Assembly: GCA_016722575.1 (NCBI GenBank)
Contig: JADKIY010000002.1
Location: forward strand, 744,001-808,000
Source of the DNA: Elusimicrobiota bacterium
Lineage (GTDB): Bacteria; Elusimicrobiota; Elusimicrobia; FEN-1173
Direction: 5' to 3'
Length of the DNA stretch: 64,000 bases
Each line of letters starts with the position of its first letter. Position 1 is the stretch's first letter. The notes under the pieces were generated by a model, which saw only the letters and a program-made list of their open reading frames with translations, made no database searches and was not told the origin of the DNA. The position numbers and the translations under genes were made by a program. Positions 40,617 through 48,411 of the stretch are shown piece by piece.

Positions 40617-41666
40617 TTAAACGAGCTCCTCCGCCGGGGCGCCGTCGTTTTTGGACGCGGCGACCCGCTGGGGCGTCACTTCGCCCTTTTGAACCAAATC
40701 CCGGATGAAGACCGCGATTTTCCGCTGGGCCTCCTCGATGACTTCTTTTTTTTGCGGGGGGGTGTTTTGAATGTCTTCTTTGAGGGCCGCCGACATCCGA
40801 TCCGACATGTTTTTAAACACTTTCTCGCTGATCTCGGCCGGGCATTTGCGAAGAGCCATTTTCAAATCGACGCCGTTGAGCTTCGGGAGAATTTTTTGCA
40901 CGTCGCGGTCTTCCAAGCGCGTTAAATCCTCAAAGGTGAAGAGGGCCTCGGCGATCCGCTTCCCGACCACCGGGTCCCGCTGGGTCAGGTCGTCCAAAAT
41001 TTTTTTGGCGGTTTCGGCCGGCAATTGGGAGATGAGTTCGGCCGTGGCGGCCAATTCCACGGGGTCCAGGGGCGGGGCGGCCCGGCGGCGTTCCTCCAAA
41101 CGGGCCCGCAACCCGTCCCGCACGCGTTCGGCCATTTCGGGCCGGGGTTTGGCGGCGCGGACCCGGGCGATCATGACTTGGGCCCGCGCGGCGTCGGGCA
41201 TCGCCGCCAGCAATTTGGCGGCGGTGGCGGGCGGAAGCTCCGCCAGGGCGAAGGCGGCCACGGCCGGCAATTCCCGGGCCATTTCCTCCGCCGCCGCCGC
41301 GATTCCCACCGCGTCGATCAAGCCGGTCAAGGACGGGGGCGGGACCGCGGATTCCTTCATGCGGCGAATGATCTCCCCCGAGCGCCGCACGCCGTAGAGC
41401 CGGGCCAGGACCCCTTCAATGTTTTCCACGGGCGGGCGGACGGTCGCCGCGCTCAAATGGTCGTTGAATTCTTTCAGAAGTTGAACCCGGGTTTCTTCCG
41501 ATACGACCGGGGGGTTCATCATTTCCCGGCAAATTTGCTCCACGTCCCCTTCGGCGTAGTTCTTGAGGACTTCCACGCACTGGTCGTCGGGCAAGGCCCG
41601 CAACAGCACCGACACCTTTTGAAAAGGCGTCAGGGTCGGAACCGCGAGGGGGGTTTTGTCGGCCAC
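40617..41666 (-). CDS. fliG: Flagellar motor switch protein FliG
   Basis: Rotor protein that contacts stators, 349 aa. N-terminal FliF-contact region (FQKVSVLLRALPDDQCVEVL), a middle domain, and a C-terminal torque helix region (LEDRDVQKILPKLNGVDLKM, ALRKCPAEISEKVFKNMSDR). The charged residues of the torque helix are broadly kept (EDIQ, MSDRM). An Ala/Glu-rich tail extends past the typical end. The GTG start lies 1 base after the fliF stop. Confidence 0.93.
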   Translation of the reverse strand: MADKTPLAVPTLTPFQKVSVLLRALPDDQCVEVLKNYAEGDVEQICREMMNPPVVSEETRVQLLKEFNDHLSAATVRPPVENIEGVLARLYGVRRSGEIIRRMKESAVPPPSLTGLIDAVGIAAAAEEMARELPAVAAFALAELPPATAAKLLAAMPDAARAQVMIARVRAAKPRPEMAERVRDGLRARLEERRRAAPPLDPVELAATAELISQLPAETAKKILDDLTQRDPVVGKRIAEALFTFEDLTRLEDRDVQKILPKLNGVDLKMALRKCPAEISEKVFKNMSDRMSAALKEDIQNTPPQKKEVIEEAQRKIAVFIRDLVQKGEVTPQRVAASKNDGAPAEELV

Positions 41667-41667
41667 G

Positions 41668-43173
41668 TCAGGAAGCGTTCGTCAGGAATTGGCGCTGCAT
41701 GAGCTTGGCCAGGTCCGCCGGATTCTGCCGGGCCGTTTTGAGGATCAGGGCCTCGGCCTCCGCGTGATTAAAGGGTTTTTCCGTTCGAGCCGGCGGCGTT
41801 TCCACCGGCGGCGGGGGCGGGGGCGACGCCGCGGCGGGCAGCGGGGCGGGGACCGGAACGGGGCGGGATTCGCCCTTCACCAGACGGAACAGCGCCAGCA
41901 CGATCAATCCCATCCCGAGCGAGGTTCCCAGGTGCTTGGCCACGTCCACGTACTGGGCCCGCTGGCGGTCGCGGCGCATCTCTTCCTCGTTTAGGCGCCG
42001 CTCCTTCATCGTTTCGTCGTTTCGGCTGGTGTCAAAAGGGATGTTGCGTATTTCCAGCTGATCCTCCCGGTCCTCGCTGAACCCCACCGCTTCCTTCACC
42101 AGCTGGGCGATGGTTCGCAGTTCTTCTTCCGATCGGGGCTTGTAGACGCGTTCTCCGGGCTTGTTCGGATCCTCCACGAAAGTGCCGTCCACCGCCAGGC
42201 TGATGTACATCCGGTTGACGGCCCCGGGGCTGGCGACGATTTCCTTCATTGTGCGCCCCACTTCATAGTTCTTGACGGTCGAGGGCCCCGTCCCGCCGCC
42301 CGCCACCGTCTGCTCGCTCCGAACGGGACCGGTGGGGTCGTAACGCTCCGTTTGTTCTTTGATGATTTGCGCGTCCATATCGACCCGGATGCGGACCAAG
42401 GAGCGGCCCGCGCCCAGCAATCCATCCACGAGCGACGACGCCTTCTCCTCCAAGTAATGTTCGGCTTCTTTTTGCAATTCCAACAGGTCGTTGCCCTGGG
42501 AGAACATGCTGTCGCTGGCCCGCCCCCCGGCGAGCAATCGTCCCTGGGCGTCCACGATCGACACGTTTTCGGGTTTCAGGCCTTTGACCGCGCCGGAAAC
42601 CAAGTGCACGATGCCCCGGATTTGGTCCTTTTCCAAGGTGGACCCCGGATGGAGCGTCACGACCACCGACGCCCGGGCTCCGTCGGGGGAGTCCAAAAAG
42701 GGCGAATCTTCCGGAAAGACCAAGTGGACCCGAGCCGACGACACGTCGCTCAGCGCCGAAATCGTCCGGGCCAGTTCGCCCTGCAGGGCCCGCTGATAGC
42801 CGACCCGCTGAACGAAATCGCTGGCCCCGAGGGCCGCTTTATCGAGCAGTTCCAACCCCTGATTGTCGCCTTTGGGCAGGCCCTCCTGGGACATCTTGAG
42901 GCGTAGGTCGTAGACCTGCCCGGAGGGCACGCTCACGGTTTGGCCGTTGTTGGACAAGGCGTAGGGAACGCTTTCGTTGCGGAGTTTCTCGACCACGGCG
43001 GCGGCGTCTTCGGGGGACAAGCGGGCGTACAGGGGTACCAGGTCGAGTCCGCGCATGGGGAGCGAGAGGCGATGCAGGAAGAGGGACGACACCCCGATCA
43101 ACGCCACCGCCAGGAATTTCTTCCCCGTGGGCCAGGCCAAAAATGAGTCTTTAAACCGGTTGAGCGATTCCAA
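41668..43173 (-). CDS. fliF: MS-ring protein FliF
   Basis: Inner-membrane ring that forms the base of the flagellum, 501 aa. Membrane helix 1 (KFLAVALIGVSSLFLHRLSL), the PrgK-like ring domains (ALQGELARTISALSDVSSAR, VHLVFPEDSPF), and membrane helix 2 near the end (HLGTSLGMGLIVLALFRLV) followed by a FliG-binding tail. The TTG at 43173 is chosen because GGGAGGACG is ideally placed; an in-frame start 14 codons upstream has no such site. Confidence 0.94.
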   Translation of the reverse strand: MESLNRFKDSFLAWPTGKKFLAVALIGVSSLFLHRLSLPMRGLDLVPLYARLSPEDAAAVVEKLRNESVPYALSNNGQTVSVPSGQVYDLRLKMSQEGLPKGDNQGLELLDKAALGASDFVQRVGYQRALQGELARTISALSDVSSARVHLVFPEDSPFLDSPDGARASVVVTLHPGSTLEKDQIRGIVHLVSGAVKGLKPENVSIVDAQGRLLAGGRASDSMFSQGNDLLELQKEAEHYLEEKASSLVDGLLGAGRSLVRIRVDMDAQIIKEQTERYDPTGPVRSEQTVAGGGTGPSTVKNYEVGRTMKEIVASPGAVNRMYISLAVDGTFVEDPNKPGERVYKPRSEEELRTIAQLVKEAVGFSEDREDQLEIRNIPFDTSRNDETMKERRLNEEEMRRDRQRAQYVDVAKHLGTSLGMGLIVLALFRLVKGESRPVPVPAPLPAAASPPPPPPVETPPARTEKPFNHAEAEALILKTARQNPADLAKLMQRQFLTNAS

Positions 43174-43260
43174 GGCGTCCTCCCGTTGCGCGTTGCGTGG
43201 GGCGCCCCGGGTCACGGGGCGTCCGCGGCCTCCTCACAGAGGTCCAGCCGCCGAGCGCTT

Positions 43261-43557
43261 TTAGAGAGGCATGCGCATGATTTCGTTGTATGCGTCCATC
43301 ACCCGATTGCGGACTTGAACGGTCCACAACAGGGCCAAATGGGCTTCCTCCATTCGAATCATCACGTCGTGGGGGCTTTCGGCCTTGCCCGCCATGAGGG
43401 TGTTCACCGATTCTTCCGCCGAACGGGCCGGGGCGTCGGCCCGGGCCAGGGCTTGGCTCAAGGTCGCGGCGAATCCGGAATCCTTTCGGGGCGCGGAAAG
43501 GGCGGGTCCGCCGCTCCCCCCCGCCTGGAGGGCGCCGCCGATTTGATCCAGGGGCAT
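43261..43557 (-). CDS. fliE: Flagellar basal-body rod adaptor FliE
   Basis: Adaptor between the MS ring and the rod, 98 aa. C-terminal signature ESPHDVMIRMEEAHLALLWT, VQVRNRVMDAYNEIMRMPL. ATG 43557 overlaps the stop of the trigger-factor-like gene by 3 bases (ATGA), so their translation is coupled. The usual order flgB-flgC-fliE is interrupted by that gene. Confidence 0.92.
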   Translation of the reverse strand: MPLDQIGGALQAGGSGGPALSAPRKDSGFAATLSQALARADAPARSAEESVNTLMAGKAESPHDVMIRMEEAHLALLWTVQVRNRVMDAYNEIMRMPL

Positions 43558-44864
43558 CACGCGGGGGCCCCCTCCGAATTCGTCCATTGGGCCTGGGCCA
43601 GAACGGCGTCAAAGACCCGTTCGGTCAAAAGCGCCGCGCCGATTTCCTCCCGCCGTTTTTCGAAAGGGATGCGGGCGCGCTCGCGCCACTCGCTGGGAAG
43701 GGCCGCGACCTCGCGCTCAAAAGCCTCGGCGGCGTCCGCGGGCGTCACCCGAAGACCCTCCTCCGTCGCGATGCGCGACAACAAAAACGTCAACGTCAGG
43801 TTCCGGGCGGCTTCGGCCCGCACCGCGGCGGCGTCGGCGGACGCGGCGGCGCTCCACGGCGCCGACGGGCCCCGAAGCGCGGCCCACAACCGGCGGCATT
43901 CCTCCTCCACCAAGGTCGGCGGAAGCTCCACCGGGTGGGTTTCCAGCAACCGGTCCGACATTTGTTTTTCCAGGGAGCGCCGCCGCCGCTCTTCGGCGGC
44001 CCGGTCCAAGGCCGCGCGGGCGGCGGCCCGCAACGCCGCCACGTCCGCAAATCCCAGTCGTTTGGCCCAGGCGTTGTCCATCGTCGGCCGAACCCGCTGG
44101 CGAATCGCCCGCACCGTCAACGCCACGGCGTGGCTTTTGTTTTTCCCTTCGCCGTCGGAACCGGGGATCGCCACCGCCACTTCCCGGGCGTCCCCCACGC
44201 CGGCCCCGGCCAAGGCTTTGCGAACCGCGGGATCGGCCCGGGTCGTTCCCAAATCAATGTCCCAAGGGCCCTGGCCGGCCAACGCCGCTTGAGCCGCGGG
44301 CGTTTTGCCCCGCGCTTCCACCGTGACCACCTGGTCCGCGCCGGGCACCACCACGGGGGCGGGCTGCAAATCCGCCGAAGCCCGGCGTTGGTCTTCCAGC
44401 AACGACTCCACCGCCTCCCGCTCCACGCGAACCCCGGGGTCCGTCAAACGGAGGCCTTTCCATTCCACGGACGTCAAATCCGGAGCGCATTCCACGGAAA
44501 TTCGAAAACGCACCCGGGTCTCCTCCAAAGCGACCTCGTCGACCAGGGGGAGGCCCACGGCCTCGATGGCGTGCCGGGCGAGAACGTCGGGCGTCCGATC
44601 CTGAAGCAGTTGGCGGAGCCCCTCCTCCCGCGCCTGGGCGCCGAACCGTTGGCGGACTTTGTCCAGGGGCACGCCGCCGCGCCGAAATCCGGGCCAGCGG
44701 GTGTTTCGACGGAATTGCTCCAGGGCGGCTTCCTCCGCCCGCTGAAAATCACTCAACGGCAGCTCCGCGTGAAGGACGGCCACGCCGCCCGCCCGGCTTT
44801 GAACGCGCGAAATCAATTCGATTTTTTCTCGGCGGAGACCGGCGTCCGATCGCGCGGGGGTCAT
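43557..44864 (-). CDS. Trigger-factor-like chaperone inside the flagellar rod operon
   Basis: 435 aa, full length for trigger factor. N-terminal ribosome-binding domain with RWPGFRRGGVPLDKVRQRFG, equivalent to GFRKGKVP; the FRK signature becomes FRR and the next Lys becomes Gly. The middle (~150-250) matches the PPIase position, but the PGFE-type active segment is absent (LGTTRADPAVRKALAG), so prolyl isomerase activity is doubtful. The C-terminal helical arms (AKRLGFADVAALRAAARAAL, RLLETHPVELPPTLVEEECR) fit the chaperone body. It overlaps flgC upstream and fliE downstream by 4 bases or fewer (ATGA at both ends). A flagellum-dedicated chaperone for early rod substrates is plausible; whether a separate housekeeping copy exists cannot be seen here. 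Confidence 0.85.
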   Translation of the reverse strand: MTPARSDAGLRREKIELISRVQSRAGGVAVLHAELPLSDFQRAEEAALEQFRRNTRWPGFRRGGVPLDKVRQRFGAQAREEGLRQLLQDRTPDVLARHAIEAVGLPLVDEVALEETRVRFRISVECAPDLTSVEWKGLRLTDPGVRVEREAVESLLEDQRRASADLQPAPVVVPGADQVVTVEARGKTPAAQAALAGQGPWDIDLGTTRADPAVRKALAGAGVGDAREVAVAIPGSDGEGKNKSHAVALTVRAIRQRVRPTMDNAWAKRLGFADVAALRAAARAALDRAAEERRRRSLEKQMSDRLLETHPVELPPTLVEEECRRLWAALRGPSAPWSAAASADAAAVRAEAARNLTLTFLLSRIATEEGLRVTPADAAEAFEREVAALPSEWRERARIPFEKRREEIGAALLTERVFDAVLAQAQWTNSEGAPA

Positions 44865-45271
44865 CGTCCGACCTCCAAGGCTTTCACAAACATGGACTTG
44901 GCCACCCCGAAAGCGGCGGCGTTGGCCTCGTACGCCCGGGAGGCCACGGTCAAATCGGCCATTTCCTGGACCGGATTCACGTTGGGAAGGGCCAGAAATC
45001 CCCGGGCGTTGGCGTCCGGATGGGCGGGATTAAAAACTTGAGGAAACGGGGCCGGGTCGTTGGCGACGGTCGCCACTTTGACTCCCAGGGGGTCCGCCGT
45101 CCCGGCGGTTCGCAGGGCTTCGGCGAAGACCACGGCTTTTCGCCGGTAGGGTCCGCCCGTCGGCGTCCGGGTCGTGTTGGCGTTGGCGATGTTCATCGCC
45201 GCCGTTTCCATCCATTTACGATGGGCCGTCAGGCCCGAACCGCTGATGTCCAAACCGTCGAAAACGCCCAT
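44861..45271 (-). CDS. flgC: Proximal rod protein FlgC
   Basis: Rod subunit, 136 aa. FDGLDISGSGLTAHRKWMET, AAMNIANANTTRTPTGGPYR, then PNVNPVQEMADLTVASRAYE and ANAAAFGVAKSMFVKALEVG. Length and motifs are typical. It starts 4 bases after flgB and overlaps the chaperone gene start. Confidence 0.95.
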   Translation of the reverse strand: MGVFDGLDISGSGLTAHRKWMETAAMNIANANTTRTPTGGPYRRKAVVFAEALRTAGTADPLGVKVATVANDPAPFPQVFNPAHPDANARGFLALPNVNPVQEMADLTVASRAYEANAAAFGVAKSMFVKALEVGR

Positions 45272-45275
45272 CGCG

Positions 45276-45647
45276 TCACCGTCCTTCCAAAGCCGTGCGC
45301 GTCAATCGATCCCGACGGTTCACGACTTCCAACAAGGTTTGATAAAACATCTGATTCTTGGAAAGCTCGGCCATTTCCGTGTCCGGCGACAAATCCTCCA
45401 CCGGCACTTTCTGAAAATCGGATCCCGCGTCCTCGGGAAGCAGGGACAAGTGGTTTTCGTTCGTTCGCTCCAACTCCTGGCCCAGCAAATCGGCGAAATC
45501 TTCGGTCGGGTCCGGGGCCAGGCGGTAGCCGCGGTAACCGGGGGTGTGGAGGTTGGCCAAATTGCGCGCGGCGGATTGTTCGTTGAACCACGATCGGTCC
45601 AATTCCCTTTCCAGCCCGCCGGCGATGTTAAAAAAGGATGAAGTCAT
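45276..45647 (-). CDS. flgB: Proximal rod protein FlgB
   Basis: Rod subunit, 123 aa. N-terminus LERELDRSWFNEQSAARNLA, NLHTPGYRGYRL; C-terminus DTEMAELSKNQMFYQTLLEV. ATG 45647 is the first good start after the sigma-54 promoter, with GAGGACAA as ribosome site. It is the first gene of the flgB-flgC-chaperone-fliE-fliF-fliG-fliH-fliI operon. Confidence 0.94.
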   Translation of the reverse strand: MTSSFFNIAGGLERELDRSWFNEQSAARNLANLHTPGYRGYRLAPDPTEDFADLLGQELERTNENHLSLLPEDAGSDFQKVPVEDLSPDTEMAELSKNQMFYQTLLEVVNRRDRLTRTALEGR

Positions 45648-45668
45648 TTTTGTCCTCGCCTTCCCAAG

Positions 45669-45686
45669 ATGCAAATCCCGTGCCGA
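45669..45686 (-). promoter_or_regulatory. Sigma-54 promoter of the flgB operon
   Basis: Minus-strand TCGGCACGGGATTTGCAT: GGCAC at -24 (GG at 45684-45683) and TTGC at -12 (GC at 45672-45671), 12-base interval. The predicted start is about 12 bases before the flgB ATG. The activator gene lies just upstream on the same strand. Confidence 0.78.
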
Positions 45687-45706
45687 CCAAAGCGTCGGAG
45701 GAGATC

Positions 45707-46060
45707 TTAAGAAGAAGACCCGCCATAAGCTCGACGGGCCCGGCCCAGACGCCTTTCCCGGTCCAATCGATCGCGGACCTCCTGGGTCAGCGTTTTCAGC
45801 CGGGCGGCGTTTTCCTCGACCCGGCGCCGGATCCGCGTCAAAGCGGCTTGGCCGTCCGGGGATTGAAGATAGGCCGGGTGGTTGGCGAGGCGGGTCCAAA
45901 ACCGGGCGATTTGACGTTGAAGGGGAACCAGCTTATTCCAGGATTCCCGGCGGAGGACGGCGGCCTCTCCATCGAGCAAATCTTCCAAACGGGCCGCGGT
46001 TTTTTCCGGCGAATCGGACTTTGCGGGAATGTCGGTGGGGAGAGGGGACGGAGAATCCAT
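45707..46060 (-). CDS. Small helical protein of unknown function in the flagellar cluster
   Basis: 117 aa, soluble, Arg/Ala/Leu-rich helix with heptad character (RQIARFWTRLANHPAYLQSP, RRRVEENAARLKTLTQEVRD). I do not recognise a family. It lies between the NtrC-type activator and flgB, on the same strand, 51 bases after the activator's stop. The ribosome site is weak (GGGAAAG). A chaperone (FliS or FliT type) or a partner of the activator are both possible from size and place. Confidence 0.65.
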   Translation of the reverse strand: MDSPSPLPTDIPAKSDSPEKTAARLEDLLDGEAAVLRRESWNKLVPLQRQIARFWTRLANHPAYLQSPDGQAALTRIRRRVEENAARLKTLTQEVRDRLDRERRLGRARRAYGGSSS

Positions 46061-46111
46061 GGCGCTTTCCCAACAGCAGGAAACGTGCCAGGCGTCCCGA
46101 AAGAGGCGGCG

Positions 46112-47488
46112 CTAATTCAAGGGCGAGGGAGGGAGGGGGGCGGAGTCCCGGTAGCAGGCCAATCTCGCTTGCAGATCCGCTTCCGTGATTCCCAGGGTTT
46201 TTGTCGTTTGATGGACGTCGCCACCCAAGGCGGCAAAAACGCGCTCCACGTGACGGCGTTCCACCGCCGCCAGAGGTTCCAAACAGGCCACGCGGCGTCC
46301 GGCCAACACGTGGGGGGGCAGATCGGACGGGGAAATCACTTCCGCGTCGGAAAAAACGACAACGTGTTCCATCACGTTGTGCAATTCACGGACGTTGCCG
46401 GGCCAGGGGTAGGCGGTCAAATGCTCCAAGGCGCCCGGCGAAAGGGTTTTGGCGGTTCGCCCGGCGGTCAATCCTTTCAGGAAGAAATCCGCCAAAGGGG
46501 CAATGTCTTCCCGGCGCTCCCGGAGCGGCGGCAAAACGAGCGTAAACACGCTTAACCGGTAGAACAAATCCTCCCGAAACTGCCCTTTTCGAACCATCTC
46601 CTCCAGGTCGCGGTGGGTGGCCGCCAAAAATCGGACATCGACGGCGTGCTCCACGGTGCTCCCGAGGCGGCGGAAGCGCTTGGTTTCAACGACCCGCAAA
46701 AGCTTTGCTTGAAGGGCCAACGGCATATCGCCGATTTCGTCCAAAAACAGCGTCCCCCCACCGGAGACTTCCAGGAGTCCCCGTTTCAGCCCCGTGGCGT
46801 CCGTGAAAGCGCCTTTTTCGTGGCCGAAGAGCTCGCTTTCCAGCATGGTCTCCGGCAGGGCGCTGCAATTCACCGCGATGAAGGGACCGTCGCGGCGGGG
46901 GCTGCGGTTGTGAATGCCGTGGGCGGCGATTTCCTTGCCGGTGCCGGTTTCCCCCCGGATCAAGACGCTGGAGGTGACGGACGATATTTTCTGAATGAAG
47001 GCCGAGATCCGCTTCATCCCCTCGCTTTGCCCCATCAAATCGGGCACGGTGAAAAGCGCGGACAGCGGCCGGTCTTTTCCGGGCCCTTTGGATTTTTGGC
47101 GTTTTTGCCGGAGGCGGCCGATCACGTCCTCGAGCGCCTGCCATTGAATGGGTTTGGGAAGGAAATCGAAGGCGTCCAGCTGGAGGGTGCCCAGGGCCGC
47201 CCGCATGCCGCCGGCGCCGGACATGGTGACCACGTCGATCGCGGGATGGCGGCTTTTGACCTGGCGGAGCATCTCGGTCCCGTCCATGCCGGGCATGACC
47301 AGGTCCAGCAGAACCACGTCCACGGGGGCTTCTTTCAGGCTTTTGAGGCCTTGCTCCGCGGAAAAAGCGTAGGCGACTTCGTGGCCGTTTTCCGTGAGCG
47401 CCCGGTCCAGGGCGTAGGCGGCGGAACGGTCGTCGTCGACGATCAGGATTTTCAGGGCGACGTCGGCGGGGGTCTTGGTGGCGGTCAT
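46112..47488 (-). CDS. NtrC-family sigma-54 activator of flagellar genes (FlgR/FlrC type)
   Basis: 458 aa. Receiver 14-125 with Asp62 in VVLLDLVMPGMDG; AAA+ domain ~150-385 with Walker A GETGTGKE (179-186), the sigma-54-contact loop GAFTDA (226-231), Walker B GGTLFLDEIGDMP and the arginine region FREDLFYRLSVF. The C-terminal Fis-like helix-turn-helix (RRHVERVFAALGGDV, LGITEADLQARLACYR) looks somewhat degenerate, so DNA contact may be weak. ATG 47488 follows GAGGAA. Position next to flgB and five -24/-12 promoters support a role as flagellar activator; the matching kinase is not evident. Confidence 0.9.
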   Translation of the reverse strand: MTATKTPADVALKILIVDDDRSAAYALDRALTENGHEVAYAFSAEQGLKSLKEAPVDVVLLDLVMPGMDGTEMLRQVKSRHPAIDVVTMSGAGGMRAALGTLQLDAFDFLPKPIQWQALEDVIGRLRQKRQKSKGPGKDRPLSALFTVPDLMGQSEGMKRISAFIQKISSVTSSVLIRGETGTGKEIAAHGIHNRSPRRDGPFIAVNCSALPETMLESELFGHEKGAFTDATGLKRGLLEVSGGGTLFLDEIGDMPLALQAKLLRVVETKRFRRLGSTVEHAVDVRFLAATHRDLEEMVRKGQFREDLFYRLSVFTLVLPPLRERREDIAPLADFFLKGLTAGRTAKTLSPGALEHLTAYPWPGNVRELHNVMEHVVVFSDAEVISPSDLPPHVLAGRRVACLEPLAAVERRHVERVFAALGGDVHQTTKTLGITEADLQARLACYRDSAPLPPSPLN

Positions 47489-47547
47489 GGTGTTCCTCGG
47501 GGTCCGGGCGGCCCGTTCCCTCGCGCGGGCCGCGGTCTACAAGAACC

Positions 47548-47576
47548 TATATACCCCCCCGGCGCACCGCTGTCAA
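47548..47576 (-). promoter_or_regulatory. Sigma-70-type promoter of the flagellar activator
   Basis: Minus-strand TTGACA (47576-47571), 17 bases, TATATA (47553-47548). The -35 box is perfect and the spacing ideal; the -10 box matches at 4 of 6. The spacer includes a run of seven G. The leader to the ATG at 47488 is about 50 bases. Confidence 0.65.
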
Positions 47577-47585
47577 GGCGGCGCC

Positions 47586-47612
47586 TCAATAACGGCGCCG
47601 TACGGCCGATAG
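47586..47612 (+). promoter_or_regulatory. Sigma-28 promoter of motAB
   Basis: TCAATAAC, 11 bases, GCCGATAG. The -10 box matches at 7 of 8; the -35 box is weak (TCAA for TAAA). It lies 25 bases before the motA ATG and is back-to-back with the activator's sigma-70-type promoter. motAB is a late, FliA-dependent operon in model species. Confidence 0.55.
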
Positions 47613-47636
47613 TGTGGGGCAAGGACAGGAGGCGGC

Positions 47637-48410
47637 ATGCAACCGGATTTGGCGTCCATCATCGGCGTGCTCGCGGGGTTCGGCCTCATTTTGTTGGGCC
47701 AAATCCTGGAGGGCGGTCACGTCTCCTCGATTCTTCAACCCACGGCGGCCCTCATCGTCTTTGGCGGTACCTTGGGCGCGACGATGACCTGTTTTCCCCT
47801 GTCGGTGGCCATCGGCGCGTTGAAGCGGTTCATGTCCGTTTTCTTCGGCGCGCACCACAACGCCGCGACCTTGGCCAAGGAACTCCTGGAATACGCGGCC
47901 TTGAGCCGAAAAGAAGGCCTTCTGGCCCTCCAAAAATTCCAGCCGAACATCAAAGAGGAATTCCTCTCCAAAGGGCTTCAACTGGTGATCGACGCCGTGC
48001 CGGAAAAGGCCCTGCGGGAAATGATGGAACGGGAAATGACGGAAGCCGAACAACACGACGAGCACCCGGTCAAATTCTTCGAGGCCGCGGGGGGGTTCGC
48101 GCCGACGGTGGGCATCATCGGGGCCGTGCTGGGGCTCATTCACGTCATGGAAAACCTCGCCGACCCGTCCACGCTCGGGGCCGGCATCGCCGTCGCCTTC
48201 GTGGCCACCATCTACGGCGTGGCCTCCGCCAACCTGCTCTTTTTGCCCGCCTCCGCCAAACTCAAGCACCACAAAGAAGCCAACAACCGGCGCCGGGAGT
48301 TGATTTTGGACGCCTTGGTGGCCATCCAACAGGGCGAAAATCCGGCCCAACTCAAGGAACGGCTAAAAGGCTACCTGTCCCACGCCGAACGGGCCGCCCT
48401 GGAGAAATGA
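47637..48410 (+). CDS. motA: Flagellar stator protein MotA
   Basis: Inner-membrane stator subunit, 257 aa, with four hydrophobic helices (IIGVLAGFGLILLGQILEGG, TAALIVFGGTLGATMTCFPL, GFAPTVGIIGAVLGLIHVME, GIAVAFVATIYGVASANLLF). The cytoplasmic loop between helices 2 and 3 carries charged residues that contact FliG. The Pro and Thr of the third helix are conserved. ATG 47637 follows AGGAGG. Confidence 0.95.
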   Translation: MQPDLASIIGVLAGFGLILLGQILEGGHVSSILQPTAALIVFGGTLGATMTCFPLSVAIGALKRFMSVFFGAHHNAATLAKELLEYAALSRKEGLLALQKFQPNIKEEFLSKGLQLVIDAVPEKALREMMEREMTEAEQHDEHPVKFFEAAGGFAPTVGIIGAVLGLIHVMENLADPSTLGAGIAVAFVATIYGVASANLLFLPASAKLKHHKEANNRRRELILDALVAIQQGENPAQLKERLKGYLSHAERAALEK

Positions 48411-48411
48411 C

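Noticed and set aside
42460..42477. Sigma-54-like TTTTTGCA inside fliF
   Set aside because: The GG-to-GC interval is 11, not 12, and it faces against the operon within coding sequence.
43165..43260. A missing small gene between fliE and fliF
   Set aside because: The gap is under 100 bases, has no ribosome site with a start, and is filled by GC-rich spacer.
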